Source: Panacibacter microcysteis
Lineage (GTDB): Bacteria; Bacteroidota; Bacteroidia; Chitinophagales; Chitinophagaceae
Direction: 5' to 3'
Assembly: GCF_015831355.1 (NCBI RefSeq)
Contig: NZ_JADWYR010000001.1
Location: forward strand, 2,542,001-2,606,000
Length of the DNA stretch: 64,000 nucleotides
Shown here: positions 53,030-61,748 of the stretch, one piece after another
Layout of the letters: each line of letters opens with the position of its first letter
Position numbering within the stretch: position 1 is the stretch's first letter
Made by a program: the position numbers and the translations under genes
The notes under the pieces: model-generated
Databases searched by the model: none
What the model was told of the DNA's origin: nothing
What the model saw: only the letters and a program-made list of their open reading frames with translations

Positions 53030-55249
53030 CTATTTGCTTTCGCCCGCAACCACCAGCAGGCGCTGTACATTACCAACGATCCACACAATATCATGCTCTT
53101 CGAAAATAAGGGTAGAAGGAGGGTTGAGTAATCGTTCGCCTTTTCTTTCTATACCTACAATGATACCCTTTGTTTTTTCGCGGATGGCAGATTCCCGGAT
53201 GCTTTTACCAATCCACTCCGAGTGTTGCTGTACAGACAATTGCTTTAATGCCACTTCTCTTTTTTGCCTGATCTTGTTACCTGTGCCGGATTTGTATTCT
53301 GCATAAGGCCTGAACTGGTTTAGCTGTTCATCGGTGCCGATTACAGTAAGCACATCGCCCGGGAAAAGCAGTTCGCCCCTTACCGGCGCCATAAGGTAGC
53401 GGCTGCCTCTTTCTATCATGGCAACGTTTACACCAAACTTCTCCCGGAGTGCCAGTGTTTCCAGCGACTGGCCGGAAAGCTTTGAATCCGGGTGTACTTC
53501 AAAATAGGCAATGTGTGCATCCCATGGTGCAAGTACATCTGTATCCTGTGCTTCGCCTGCCAGTTCATTCTGGTAAAGGTTGGTAAGAAAGCGTTTTTCG
53601 AGGTTATCGTAGTAGGCCTGTAGTTTTCGTGAAAAAACAGCCAGCAATACAATAATGATGATGGTAACAATAAATGCGGTAGTGGGAGAGAACAATGTAT
53701 CGCATAAAAGACCAATGAAAAAAAGTGCCAGCCCGATGCGCAATACTTCCAGCATAATGAGCGGGCCACGATAGATGGGCCGCAGCCAGAGGTTGGCGTG
53801 CGCTTCTTTCTGAAATCTTCTTACAGACAATGCCCATAAAAATGGTGCAATGAGCAGGAGTGTAACCGATAGCGTGATGAGACTGTTCCAGGTAGAATCT
53901 CTGAACAACGGCTGGATATACCTGGTTGACAGAAAAATAACCGCCAGAATAAGCACCGAATAAACAACCATATTGATGCCATAAGACCGCAATACTTTTT
54001 TCCAGTTGCCTGCGGTATTGATGCTTTGCATCCCGGAACTGTAGCGGCTTAAACCGGATGTCCACCGGGCGGGTAATTTCTTTGATAAAAAACCATACAC
54101 AGGTTCAGAAAACCTTATCATGTAAGTGGTGGTAAAAGCCGTAAGTACGGAGATGGCTACAGCCACGGGGTATAGGAAATCTGCTGTTACACCCAGCGTT
54201 ATGCCCAACGTAGCAATGATAAAAGAAAATTCTCCGATCTGTGAAAGGCTCATACCGGACTGAACAGCGGTTTTGAGCGGCTGCCCGGAAACCAGTGCAC
54301 CAATGGTCACAAACAGTGGTTTCCCTATCAGCAATAAAACTGTACCGATCAGTATAGGTACATAATGCTCTAACATTAATTCCGGGTTTATCAGCATACC
54401 TACAGAAACAAAGAAGACAGCACCAAAGAGATCTTTCACCGGTTGCAACAGGTGCTCTATTTTTTGCCCCTGCAATGTTTCTGCCAGTATAGAACCCATG
54501 ATAAAAGCACCGAGTGCAGAAGAAAAACCAACATAAGTTGCCAGTGCCACCATACCAAGGCACAATGCCAGTGCCACAATAAGCATGGTTTCATTACTCA
54601 TTAAATGATGACTTTTCTTAAGCAGTGTTGGTATAAAGAAGATACCCGCCACAAACCATAGTATCAAAAAGAATATCAGCTTCAGTACAGAAGTAGCGAG
54701 TTCTCCACCGGAGAATTGCTGGCTTACGGCGATAGTAGATAATAACACAAGTAATACTACTGCAACGAGATCTTCAATTACCAGCACACCCAGCACAACG
54801 CCGGTAAATTTCTGGCTCTTTACACCCAGTTCATCAAATGCCCTGATGATGATGGTTGTAGAGCCTATAGCGAGTATACCACCCATGAAAAGACTATCCA
54901 TGAGCGACCAGCCCATCATGGTGCCCATCAGGTAACCGAGTACGAGCATGGCACCAACTTCAATAATTGCCGTTATGGCTGCTGTACCCCCAACCTTGAC
55001 GAGCTTTTTAAAACTGAACTCCAGGCCAAGGCCAAACAACAGGAATATAACTCCTATATCGGCCCAAATTTTTACATTCTCTATATCTGTGATGGTGGGG
55101 AAAACGTGAAAATTTGGTCCCACGAGAAAACCAGCAATAATATACCCCAGTACAAGTGGTTGCTTAAGCTTTTTAAATATCAATGTTGTAACAGCCGCTG
55201 CGCCAAGTATCAGCGCAAGATCTGTAATAAGATGTGGTAAATGTGTCAT
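53030..55249 (-). CDS. CPA2 family cation:proton antiporter with two TrkA-C domains
   Basis: A 739-residue inner-membrane antiporter of the KefB/YbaL type. About a dozen hydrophobic segments (residues 1-395) carry family motifs: GYIIAGFLVGPNFH, FLLFGLGLEFSFKKL and the ion-path region with VLVIEDLVAVVLL. A further membrane stretch follows (420-545). Two C-terminal TrkA-C ligand domains (about 585-655 and 660-735) are present, but no Rossmann TrkA-N domain, so gating is probably not by NAD(H). It likely exchanges K+ or Na+ for H+. Confidence 0.88.
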   Translation of the reverse strand: MTHLPHLITDLALILGAAAVTTLIFKKLKQPLVLGYIIAGFLVGPNFHVFPTITDIENVKIWADIGVIFLLFGLGLEFSFKKLVKVGGTAAITAIIEVGAMLVLGYLMGTMMGWSLMDSLFMGGILAIGSTTIIIRAFDELGVKSQKFTGVVLGVLVIEDLVAVVLLVLLSTIAVSQQFSGGELATSVLKLIFFLILWFVAGIFFIPTLLKKSHHLMSNETMLIVALALCLGMVALATYVGFSSALGAFIMGSILAETLQGQKIEHLLQPVKDLFGAVFFVSVGMLINPELMLEHYVPILIGTVLLLIGKPLFVTIGALVSGQPLKTAVQSGMSLSQIGEFSFIIATLGITLGVTADFLYPVAVAISVLTAFTTTYMIRFSEPVYGFLSKKLPARWTSGLSRYSSGMQSINTAGNWKKVLRSYGINMVVYSVLILAVIFLSTRYIQPLFRDSTWNSLITLSVTLLLIAPFLWALSVRRFQKEAHANLWLRPIYRGPLIMLEVLRIGLALFFIGLLCDTLFSPTTAFIVTIIIIVLLAVFSRKLQAYYDNLEKRFLTNLYQNELAGEAQDTDVLAPWDAHIAYFEVHPDSKLSGQSLETLALREKFGVNVAMIERGSRYLMAPVRGELLFPGDVLTVIGTDEQLNQFRPYAEYKSGTGNKIRQKREVALKQLSVQQHSEWIGKSIRESAIREKTKGIIVGIERKGERLLNPPSTLIFEEHDIVWIVGNVQRLLVVAGESK

Positions 55250-55326
55250 AGGCTTATCTGCAGGGTTATTAAACCCGGTTATTTGTTTGAAAAATGATTA
55301 ACAAAACCAAAGAATAAGCGAAGGCT

Positions 55327-55707
55327 TTACCAAAAAAAATGAAATGAGAACAGGTATATGTATTTAAGCCGGTGTATAAGAATATTGTACCTGTACCGGG
55401 GAACAGGAAAGCTTACAAAGTCCGTTGCAGGAGCTGCAACATCTTTTACAGGTACAAATGCCGTAGATTTTAAAACACTTATAATTATTGGCTTTTCACC
55501 AGGAGTATTGCTGGCAAATTTTTCGTCGCTGTCATTATGACAAAGAGACGTATTAACATTGCGTTTGGTAGTGTTAATGTTGTGAATGCATGCATGCCTG
55601 AGAGCCGGCACCGCACATATTTTAAAGCACTGCCCGTTTGTTGCAAATGCCGATGTTGCAAGCGCAAAAAGAAACAGTAAAGCCAAGTATTGTATTCTTT
55701 TTTGCAT
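55327..55707 (-). CDS. Small secreted protein of unknown function
   Basis: A 126-residue open frame with a convincing signal peptide (MQKRIQYLALLFLFALATSAFA). The mature part has four Cys (CFKICAVPALRHAC...SLCHN) and an aromatic-rich basic end. TATTTTCG, a near match to the -7 box, lies 4 nt before the ATG. No family is recognised. The Cys pattern may reflect disulfides or metal binding (inference). Confidence 0.5.
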   Translation of the reverse strand: MQKRIQYLALLFLFALATSAFATNGQCFKICAVPALRHACIHNINTTKRNVNTSLCHNDSDEKFASNTPGEKPIIISVLKSTAFVPVKDVAAPATDFVSFPVPRYRYNILIHRLKYIYLFSFHFFW

Positions 55708-55864
55708 GCCGCGAAAATACCCATAAAAAATTAAGCGATGCGGGGAAAACTTTACCTGAATCGTTAAAGGATGATGCTGTTTTAGTAAAATGAAAAGGAG
55801 ACGGGATGTTAAAAATCACGGCATTTCAGGTAAAAACACGCTTGCGTCCGGAATAATCAGGCAC

Positions 55865-55872
55865 TAGCTTTG
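55865..55872 (+). promoter_or_regulatory. -7 box TAGCTTTG with -33 TTG upstream
   Basis: An exact TAnnTTTG match. A TTG at 55842-55844 is 20 bp upstream, a good -33 spacing. It drives the 59-residue small gene with a leader of about 37 nt. Confidence 0.6.
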
Positions 55873-55914
55873 CAATACTGTTATTGATTGAATTACTAAA
55901 GACAGGAGTAAACT

Positions 55915-56094
55915 ATGAAACGCATTTATGTATCCTTTTTCACTACCGTTTTTGTGGCGCTTGTGATGACGATGATCGCTTTTCTTACCAAAAACGATAT
56001 GCAACACCTGGTGAATATAAATAAGCAAAACCAGGAAATTGTGCAGGATTCTGCAAGCTCCGAAATCAACAGGAGCAACGGGTCTTTTAACTAA
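55915..56094 (+). CDS. 59-residue single-pass membrane protein
   Basis: A short gene supported by a promoter, a ribosome-binding site (AGGAG, 5 nt before the ATG) and coding-like sequence. It starts [20 protein letters not shown], a transmembrane or signal-anchor helix, then a polar helix ([18 protein letters not shown]) and a Ser/Asn-rich tail ending GSFN. There is no cleavage site of the usual kind, so it is probably anchored with the tail in the periplasm. Its stop overlaps the 3' end of convergent ruvB by 8 bp. No family recognised. Confidence 0.65.
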   Translation: MKRIYVSFFTTVFVALVMTMIAFLTKNDMQHLVNINKQNQEIVQDSASSEINRSNGSFN

Positions 56095-57115
56095 ACAATG
56101 TTCCTGACGTATTGCCGGGCTTTTTGCCCAGGTGCTCATAAGCTTTCAGTGTTACTTCCCTGCCCCTTGGTGTGCGTTGTATAAATCCTTCCTGTATCAG
56201 AAATGGCTCATACACTTCTTCGAGTGTACCAGGTTCTTCACCTACTGCTGTTGCAATGGTAGTCAGACCTACCGGTCCTCCTTTGAATTTTTCCACTATC
56301 GCACTTAATATACGGTTATCCATTTCGTCAAGTCCGTGCTCGTCTACATTCAGCGCACGCAATGCATGTTGTGTGATGCCGATATCTATAGTACCGTCGT
56401 TTAATACCTGGGCAAAATCTCTTACCCTTCTTAACAGGCCATTGGCAATACGTGGCGTACCGCGGCTTCTGCGTGCTATCTCAAAAGCGGCATCGGTTGA
56501 AATAGCCGTATTTAAAATAGCCGCGCTTCGCTGAATGATTTTTTTCAATGTTTCCGCATGGTAGTATTCAAGGCGGGATTTTATACCAAACCTGGAGAGC
56601 AGCGGGGCTGTAAGTAAACCACTCCTCGTAGTGGCGCCGATTAATGTAAAAGGATTTAAAGTAAGTTGAATGCTGCGGGCATTGGGCCCGCTGTCTATCA
56701 TTATATCAATACGGTAATCTTCCATTGCAGCATAGAGGTATTCTTCCACTACCGTACTTAACCGGTGTATCTCGTCTATAAACAACACATCATTAGGCTG
56801 AAGATTGGTAAGCAGGCCGGCAAGATCACCAGGTTTTTCAATTACCGGGCCACTGGTCTCCCTGATGTTTACACCCAGTTCGTTTGCTACAATCCTCGAA
56901 AGCGTTGTTTTCCCCAAACCGGGCGGTCCGTGGAAAAGCACATGATCGAGTGCTTCTCCGCGTATTTTGGCAGCCTTAATAAATATGATAAGATTTTCAA
57001 TAAGCTGTGGCTGGCCCGAGAACTCATCCAGTTCTTTGGGTCTTATACTGTTTTCGTACTCTTTTTCAGCAGCACTCAGTTGTGTTTTGTCCGTATTTAA
57101 ATTGGGATTGTTCAT
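56087..57115 (-). CDS. ruvB: Holliday junction branch migration DNA helicase RuvB
   Basis: A 342-residue AAA+ motor that drives branch migration with RuvA. It has Walker [20 protein letters not shown] (near 62), Walker B FIDEIHRL, the sensor region [11 protein letters not shown], and a C-terminal winged helix ([22 protein letters not shown]). Length and motifs are normal. Its ATG shares one base with the stop of the upstream membrane-protein gene (TAATG), so the two are translationally coupled. The 3' end overlaps the small convergent gene by 8 bp. Confidence 0.96.
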   Translation of the reverse strand: MNNPNLNTDKTQLSAAEKEYENSIRPKELDEFSGQPQLIENLIIFIKAAKIRGEALDHVLFHGPPGLGKTTLSRIVANELGVNIRETSGPVIEKPGDLAGLLTNLQPNDVLFIDEIHRLSTVVEEYLYAAMEDYRIDIMIDSGPNARSIQLTLNPFTLIGATTRSGLLTAPLLSRFGIKSRLEYYHAETLKKIIQRSAAILNTAISTDAAFEIARRSRGTPRIANGLLRRVRDFAQVLNDGTIDIGITQHALRALNVDEHGLDEMDNRILSAIVEKFKGGPVGLTTIATAVGEEPGTLEEVYEPFLIQEGFIQRTPRGREVTLKAYEHLGKKPGNTSGTLFS

Positions 57116-57558
57116 TATTTCTTTATCAATATCAAACCTGCAATGATCAATGCTGCACCTGCAGCCTTTTGCAAAGTTATAGGTTGTACCATAGATCCAA
57201 ACATGCCGTAATGGTCTGCCAGCAGGCTCATAAAAATCTGTCCGCTTACTACCAGCGCAAATGTTAGTGCCACGCCCTGTTGCTGGTTAACCCAGGTGAT
57301 GTAGCCCACGAATATCGCACCTATCAGTCCACCCAGCCATATATACCACGGCCCGGCCGCGTTATCCTTTACCTGTAGTACGGCGGGGTGGTTGGTTGCA
57401 ATATTTAATACCAGCAAACAAATAAAACCGGTAAAAAAACTGAGTAGCGAACCCATCAACGGGCCGCCCGTTATTTTTCCCAAACGCGCATTTAGTATGG
57501 CCTGTACAGGAACCATAGCGCCGGTGAGCAATGTAAAAAACATCAGCAGGTATTTCAT
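57115..57558 (-). CDS. DMT-superfamily membrane protein (YdcZ/DUF606)
   Basis: A 147-residue protein with four to five hydrophobic helices, starting [44 protein letters not shown]. This is characteristic of the DUF606/YdcZ small transporters of the drug/metabolite superfamily. The start is ATG 57558; a GTG two codons earlier is possible. It shares its upstream region with divergent marR, including an inverted repeat at 57581-57600, so it may be a MarR target. Confidence 0.82.
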   Translation of the reverse strand: MKYLLMFFTLLTGAMVPVQAILNARLGKITGGPLMGSLLSFFTGFICLLVLNIATNHPAVLQVKDNAAGPWYIWLGGLIGAIFVGYITWVNQQQGVALTFALVVSGQIFMSLLADHYGMFGSMVQPITLQKAAGAALIIAGLILIKK

Positions 57559-57580
57559 GTACACTTCAGTTTTGAATACT

Positions 57581-57600
57581 ACAAATATGTGCGTATTTGT
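57581..57600. promoter_or_regulatory. Inverted repeat ACAAATA-N6-TATTTGT (possible MarR site)
   Basis: A 7-bp perfect inverted repeat with the same ATTTGT half-site as the two palindromes flanking marR, 22 bp before the DMT start. It probably represses the DMT-ruvB transcript (inference). Confidence 0.55.
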
Positions 57601-57639
57601 ATGCTTTAAGAAATTTTTATGAAGTTAATTCTAAAATAT

Positions 57640-57655
57640 ATTTGCATATACAAAT
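57640..57655. promoter_or_regulatory. MarR operator-like palindrome upstream of marR
   Basis: ATTTGCATATACAAAT, a 16-bp palindrome with one mismatched pair. It includes TTTG at 57641-57644, positioned 21 bp before the marR -7 box. A bound repressor would therefore cover the -33 box. Confidence 0.7.
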
Positions 57656-57665
57656 AAAACCCCTT

Positions 57666-57673
57666 TATCTTTG
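57666..57673 (+). promoter_or_regulatory. -7 box TATCTTTG of marR
   Basis: An exact TAnnTTTG match, 8 nt before the ATG at 57682, with a -33 TTTG at 57641-57644 (21-bp spacing). This is the most complete promoter in the window. Confidence 0.7.
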
Positions 57674-57681
57674 TGCTGTCA

Positions 57682-58110
57682 ATGAAAACGTCAGAAAGCA
57701 GGTTTAGCCAGTGTGTTTATTTTTCTTCTTCGGCATTTGCCCGTAAGATAGAAAAGATAGCCGTAGAAAGCTGGAAGTCCGTAGGGCTTTCACCCAGCCA
57801 TGGTTACCTGCTTTTATGTGTCTTGGAAGAGCCGGGTATGCAGCCTGGTTGTATTGCACACCAGTTGCAGCTGCAGCCCAGTACCATTACACGTTTGATT
57901 GAAAAACTGGAGGAAAAGAAACTCGTGGTTCGTACCACAGAAGGTAAAATAGCCAATGTTTACCCTACACCCAAGGCAAAAGAACTGCACACAGCATTAA
58001 AGCAGTGTACCAAAAAGTTCAATGATGCATGCACAGGCATAATCGGTAAAGAGGAAAGCTGTAAGCTGGTAGCCATCATGAATAAAATGGCTGATAAAAT
58101 GGAAGAATGA
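57682..58110 (+). CDS. MarR family transcriptional regulator
   Basis: A 142-residue winged-helix repressor. The wHTH reads HGYLLLCVLEEPGMQPGCIAHQLQLQPSTITRLIEKLEEKKLVVRTTEGK, with the dimerisation helices at both ends. Such proteins bind palindromes and release on binding phenolics or oxidants. The start is ATG 57682, after a perfect -7 box; the GTG at 57673 lies within that box. Palindromic sites of one pattern lie on both sides, suggesting autoregulation and control of the NAD(P)-binding protein gene downstream. Confidence 0.9.
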   Translation: MKTSESRFSQCVYFSSSAFARKIEKIAVESWKSVGLSPSHGYLLLCVLEEPGMQPGCIAHQLQLQPSTITRLIEKLEEKKLVVRTTEGKIANVYPTPKAKELHTALKQCTKKFNDACTGIIGKEESCKLVAIMNKMADKMEE

Positions 58111-58126
58111 TTTTTTTTCTCTTAAC

Positions 58127-58142
58127 ATTTGTATATACAAAT
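58127..58142. promoter_or_regulatory. Perfect MarR operator-like palindrome between marR and the NmrA-like gene
   Basis: ATTTGTATATACAAAT, a perfect 16-bp palindrome in the 61-bp gap, 29 bp before the next ATG. It shares its half-site with the palindrome upstream of marR. Confidence 0.75.
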
Positions 58143-58171
58143 ATAATAATCACAAACCAAACACAAGTAAA

Positions 58172-59065
58172 ATGCATTACATTATCACAGGCTCCACAGG
58201 CCACATTAGCTCACCACTCACAAAAGCATTGATTGCTGCAGGGCATACTGCTACCGTCATCACTTCCAGGCAAAACAATGTTGCCGCTATTGAAGCACTT
58301 GGTGCAAAAGCAGCCGTTGGTTCGGTAGAAGATGTACAGTTTTTGAAAGACACATTCGCCGGTGCCGATGCAGTGTATACCATGGTACCGCCCAACTTTG
58401 GCGCTGCCGAATGGAAAAAATGGATCGGCAGTATAGGCCGGAACTATACAGAAGCTATCAAAGCAACAGGTATAAAATATGTTGTAAACCTTAGCAGTGT
58501 TGGCGCACACCTGCCTGACGGCGTAGGCCCTGTTAGCGGGTTATACCTTGTTGAGCAGTCATTGAATACGTTGTCTGATGTAAACGTAAAACACCTTCGT
58601 CCCGCTTATTTCTACGATAATCTTTACGCCAATATCGGGCTTATCAAACAGGCCGGCATTATCGGTTCTAACTTTAATGTGAACGATAAAAAATTCGTAC
58701 TCGTAGATACAGCAGATATTGCAGCCGTAGCAGCAAAAGCATTGCTGGAGCTGAATTTTACAGGTCATAGCTACGAGTATATAGCCAGTGATGAAGTTTC
58801 CACAGCAGACATTGCAGGCGCAATTGGCAATGCTATCGGTAAACCGGCATTGCCATGGGTTCCTTTTACAGATGAGCAGGCTTTTGAAGGCATGGTGCAG
58901 GCTGGCCTTTCCAAAGAAATTGCGGCCAATTATACAGAAATGGGCCACGCTGTAAATTCCGGCACCATGTACGAAGATTATTGGAAAAATCATACACCCG
59001 TGTCCGGCAAAACCAAACTGCACGATTTTGCCAAAATATTTGCAACAGCCTATAATGCAGGCTAG
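58172..59065 (+). CDS. NmrA-like NAD(P)-binding protein / quinone-reductase-type atypical SDR
   Basis: A 297-residue Rossmann protein. HYIITGSTGHISSPLTKALIAAGH carries the GxxGxxG loop, with VVNLSSVGAHLPDGVGPVSGLYLVEQ and LRPAYFYDNLY as in NmrA/QorB-like atypical SDRs that bind NADPH and sense or reduce quinones. No Tyr-x3-Lys catalytic pair is obvious. It sits downstream of marR and a perfect operator palindrome, which suggests an electrophile- or quinone-stress response (inference). Confidence 0.85.
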   Translation: MHYIITGSTGHISSPLTKALIAAGHTATVITSRQNNVAAIEALGAKAAVGSVEDVQFLKDTFAGADAVYTMVPPNFGAAEWKKWIGSIGRNYTEAIKATGIKYVVNLSSVGAHLPDGVGPVSGLYLVEQSLNTLSDVNVKHLRPAYFYDNLYANIGLIKQAGIIGSNFNVNDKKFVLVDTADIAAVAAKALLELNFTGHSYEYIASDEVSTADIAGAIGNAIGKPALPWVPFTDEQAFEGMVQAGLSKEIAANYTEMGHAVNSGTMYEDYWKNHTPVSGKTKLHDFAKIFATAYNAG

Positions 59066-59088
59066 GATTGGGTTACAGGCTATGGTAC

Positions 59089-59157
59089 AAAGCCCGGAAC
59101 CTGTTGTGTCACTCACTTGTACACTATAGCTTTTTTCAGCAACGATACTGCATACCA
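59089..59157 (+). repeat. Interspersed repeat, type 2, forward
   Basis: AAAGCCCGG, a perfect core at 59103-59122, TATAGCTTTTTTCAGCAAC and ACTGCATACC. Here the segment between the CCCGG end and the core is only about 5 nt, so this copy is shortened. Confidence 0.85.
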
Positions 59158-59228
59158 ATGTACGCAGTTAAAGCACCCAACACACGATAAGCAGGTTATA
59201 AATCATTACTCGGCAAAAGCGCAAATCA

Positions 59229-60146
59229 ATGAAGACGATCGTTATAACAGAGAAAGGAACATTCGATAACGTAATAGTAAAAGAAGCAGCAATACCTGCT
59301 ATAGCAGCAGGTGAAGTATTGGTAAAGGTGGCAGCGGCAGGCGTAAACCCGGTAGACTGGAAAGCAGTATTGAATGGTTATTTTAATCCGCCACATGTTT
59401 TAGGCAGTGATATAGCTGGTACAATAGAAGCGGTGGGTAAAGATATAAAGCATTTTAAGGCAGGCGATGAAATAATAGGCTCGCTGGAATGGGCAAAGCA
59501 GGGCGCTTTTGCTGAGTTTGTGGCAACAGGAGAACAATACATTACACACAAACCGTCTAATCTTTCTTTACAAGAGGCTGCGGCAATACCATTGGCAGCG
59601 CTAACCGCATGGCAGGCCTTGTTTGACCATGGTAATTTGCAAAAAGGCCAGCGGGTCGTAATACACGCAGCCGCCGGTGGCGTTGGCTTATTCGCATTAC
59701 AACTTGCAAAATGGAAAGGCGCATACGTTATAGCCACAGCATCGGAAAGAAACAGGGCATTCCTCTTATCAGAAGGTGCAGATGAAGTAGTAGATTATAC
59801 AGCGTACAGGCTTACAGAAAAGGTAAACAATGCAGACCTGGTGCTCGACAGCATTGCCACACCTGAAGTACAGCTTGAATCGTTCAAAGCTTTAAAACCT
59901 GGTGGAAAATACGTTTCTATAACAGCAGGGCCAAGAGAAGAATTATTGAAAGGATTTGACATCAGCGCCACCAGGTTTTTATTTATCTCTAACCCCGTAC
60001 AACTGAAGCAAATTGTTGAACTGGTTGAACAGGGTATTGTAAAAGTATGTATTGATAAGGCTTACACCCTTACAGATGCCAAAGCTGCACTTGAATATGT
60101 ACACCTGGGCAGAACAAGAGGAAAAGTAATCCTTACTGTTGCGTAG
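59229..60146 (+). CDS. NADP-dependent oxidoreductase, quinone-oxidoreductase-type MDR
   Basis: A 305-residue zinc-free medium-chain reductase. It has a GroES-like N-terminal domain (AGVNPVDWKAVLNGYF...VLGSDIAGTIEAVG) and a Rossmann domain with VVIHAAAGGVGLFALQLAKWKGAYVIATAS. Structural zinc cysteines are absent, as in QOR/zeta-crystallin-type enzymes, which reduce quinones or enones with NADPH. It continues the run of small redox enzymes after marR, but a repeat element and a 160-bp gap separate it from the NmrA-like gene. Confidence 0.88.
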   Translation: MKTIVITEKGTFDNVIVKEAAIPAIAAGEVLVKVAAAGVNPVDWKAVLNGYFNPPHVLGSDIAGTIEAVGKDIKHFKAGDEIIGSLEWAKQGAFAEFVATGEQYITHKPSNLSLQEAAAIPLAALTAWQALFDHGNLQKGQRVVIHAAAGGVGLFALQLAKWKGAYVIATASERNRAFLLSEGADEVVDYTAYRLTEKVNNADLVLDSIATPEVQLESFKALKPGGKYVSITAGPREELLKGFDISATRFLFISNPVQLKQIVELVEQGIVKVCIDKAYTLTDAKAALEYVHLGRTRGKVILTVA

Positions 60147-60177
60147 AGCGCCAAACTGCAGCCTGCAGATGCCACAT

Positions 60178-60242
60178 GTACTGCAGATGAAGTGATTGCG
60201 ACGCAACGAAGATGCCATGAAAAACCATAGCCGGTATTATAA
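60178..60242 (-). repeat. Interspersed repeat, partial type 1, reverse
   Basis: ATTGCGACGCAACGAAGATGC followed by CATGAAAAACCATAGCCGG. The outer GTACAAG end is lost. It lies between two plus-strand genes, antisense to both. Confidence 0.65.
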
Positions 60243-60294
60243 AACAGCCGGCAGTTAAAAAACATTTACACATTATCCTTAAACAGGAAAGGTT

Positions 60295-61032
60295 ATGTCA
60301 AAGAAAATTGCATTGGTAACCGGTGCCAATAAGGGCATTGGTTTTGAAACCGCCAGGCAACTGGCAAAGGAAGGCGTTATAGTAATAGCAGCCGCAAGAA
60401 ACGAAGCAAAAGGTAAAGCTGCCACCGCAGCATTACAACAACAGGGTTTTGATGTGGAGTTTCTGCAACTGGATGTAGACAACGCGGCCGATATACAGCG
60501 TGCGTACGATTATATCGATCAGAAATATGGCAGGCTGGATATACTGATCAACAATGCCGGCGTGCAACTGGAGAGCAACGGCTGGGGAGAGAATACTGCG
60601 CCAAAAATTGAAGACCAGGTGCTAAGAGAAACGCTCGATACAAACTTCTTCAGCGTGGTGCAGCTTACCAATACGTTGTTGCCGCTGTTGAAAAAAAGTA
60701 ATGCCGGCCGTATTGTTAACCTCAGCAGTATACTTGGTTCACTCAACTTGCATGCAAACCCTGCTTCGCCCATTTATGATTCGAAACTATTTGCATACAA
60801 CACTTCCAAAACAGCGTTGAATGCTTATACCATTCACCTTGCGCATGCATTGAAAGCTACAAACATTAAAGTAAATGCAGCACACCCGGGCTGGGTTAAG
60901 ACAGATATGGGTACAGATGCAGCACCAATGAATGTTGCAGATGGCGCCAAAACATCTGTACAGCTTGCACTAACCGGCGAAGACGGGCCGTCCGGAAAAT
61001 ATATACACCTTGGTGAAGAACTGCCCTGGTAA
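60295..61032 (+). CDS. SDR family oxidoreductase (carbonyl-reductase-like)
   Basis: A 245-residue classical SDR. It has the TGANKGIGFE cofactor loop (near 9-18), NNAGVQL, catalytic Ser in VNLSSILGS and the Tyr-x3-Lys site, read as AYNTSKTALNA; the C-terminal HPGWVKTDMG and AKTSVQLAL also fit. The GANKGIG variant and the absence of FabG-type ends place it nearer to carbonyl reductases and menthone-type SDRs. An AGGAAAGG ribosome-binding site precedes the ATG. It lies 40 bp before the thioredoxin-like gene, so the two are probably co-transcribed. Confidence 0.88.
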   Translation: MSKKIALVTGANKGIGFETARQLAKEGVIVIAAARNEAKGKAATAALQQQGFDVEFLQLDVDNAADIQRAYDYIDQKYGRLDILINNAGVQLESNGWGENTAPKIEDQVLRETLDTNFFSVVQLTNTLLPLLKKSNAGRIVNLSSILGSLNLHANPASPIYDSKLFAYNTSKTALNAYTIHLAHALKATNIKVNAAHPGWVKTDMGTDAAPMNVADGAKTSVQLALTGEDGPSGKYIHLGEELPW

Positions 61033-61072
61033 TAAATTGTAAGTATTAAGCAAACACAACGTCTGCATAATT

Positions 61073-61696
61073 ATGGAAGCTATGATAACAGCAGCAATAA
61101 GAAAACATGTAAGCGAAAAATATACTGACCGCGGCATGTACTATGATGAATACCGCAGGCTGATCGATGCATTTTTAATGGTGGGTAAATCTACCGCCAA
61201 AAAAGAAAGCGAGAGCCTGGTAGAATACAGCAAGCTAAATGTGGTTCGGATGAACCGGCTTGATAAAACGACAGCAATCATACCGGAACTGGAAGAAAGG
61301 ATACGTGCGATAACTGCGCCGCAAACGTGGCTGATACTTACAGAGGGATGGTGTGGTGATGCGGCGCAGATTATTCCGGTATTGCAAAAAATGACGGCAC
61401 TGAACAATCACATTCAGCTAAAATGTTTGCTGAGAGATGAGAACCTGGAGCTGATGGATCAATACCTTACCAATGGCATCAGCCGCAGTATTCCAAAACT
61501 GGTTGTGTTGGATGAAAACAACAACGAGCTGTTTAGCTGGGGTCCGCGGCCGGCTGCATTGCAGGAACTGTACTACCACATGAAAGCAAATGCCATGAAC
61601 AATGATGTAATTAAAGAAGAGATTCATAAATGGTATGCAAAGGATAAAACAGTAAGCATACAAAAAGATATCCTGGCATTATTGGAAAATATATAG
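61073..61696 (+). CDS. Thioredoxin-fold protein with single active-site Cys
   Basis: A 207-residue thioredoxin-family protein. The redox loop reads LTEGWCGDAAQIIPVL, with WCGDA in place of WCGPC, so only the first Cys is present. The cis-Pro loop is SRSIPKLVVLDENN. One-Cys members of this Bacteroidota group cannot perform dithiol exchange by themselves; they may act by glutathionylation-type or reductase-independent chemistry (inference). The start is ATG 61073. Confidence 0.8.
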   Translation: MEAMITAAIRKHVSEKYTDRGMYYDEYRRLIDAFLMVGKSTAKKESESLVEYSKLNVVRMNRLDKTTAIIPELEERIRAITAPQTWLILTEGWCGDAAQIIPVLQKMTALNNHIQLKCLLRDENLELMDQYLTNGISRSIPKLVVLDENNNELFSWGPRPAALQELYYHMKANAMNNDVIKEEIHKWYAKDKTVSIQKDILALLENI

Positions 61697-61748
61697 AAGG
61701 GTTGGTATGGTGATTAAAAGCATTGAAGCAATTCAGTGCTTTTTTTAT

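Noticed and set aside
58559-59158. 199-codon open frame antisense to the NmrA-like gene, extending into the repeat
   Set aside because: No start context or homology; the overlap with a repeat element explains its extra length.
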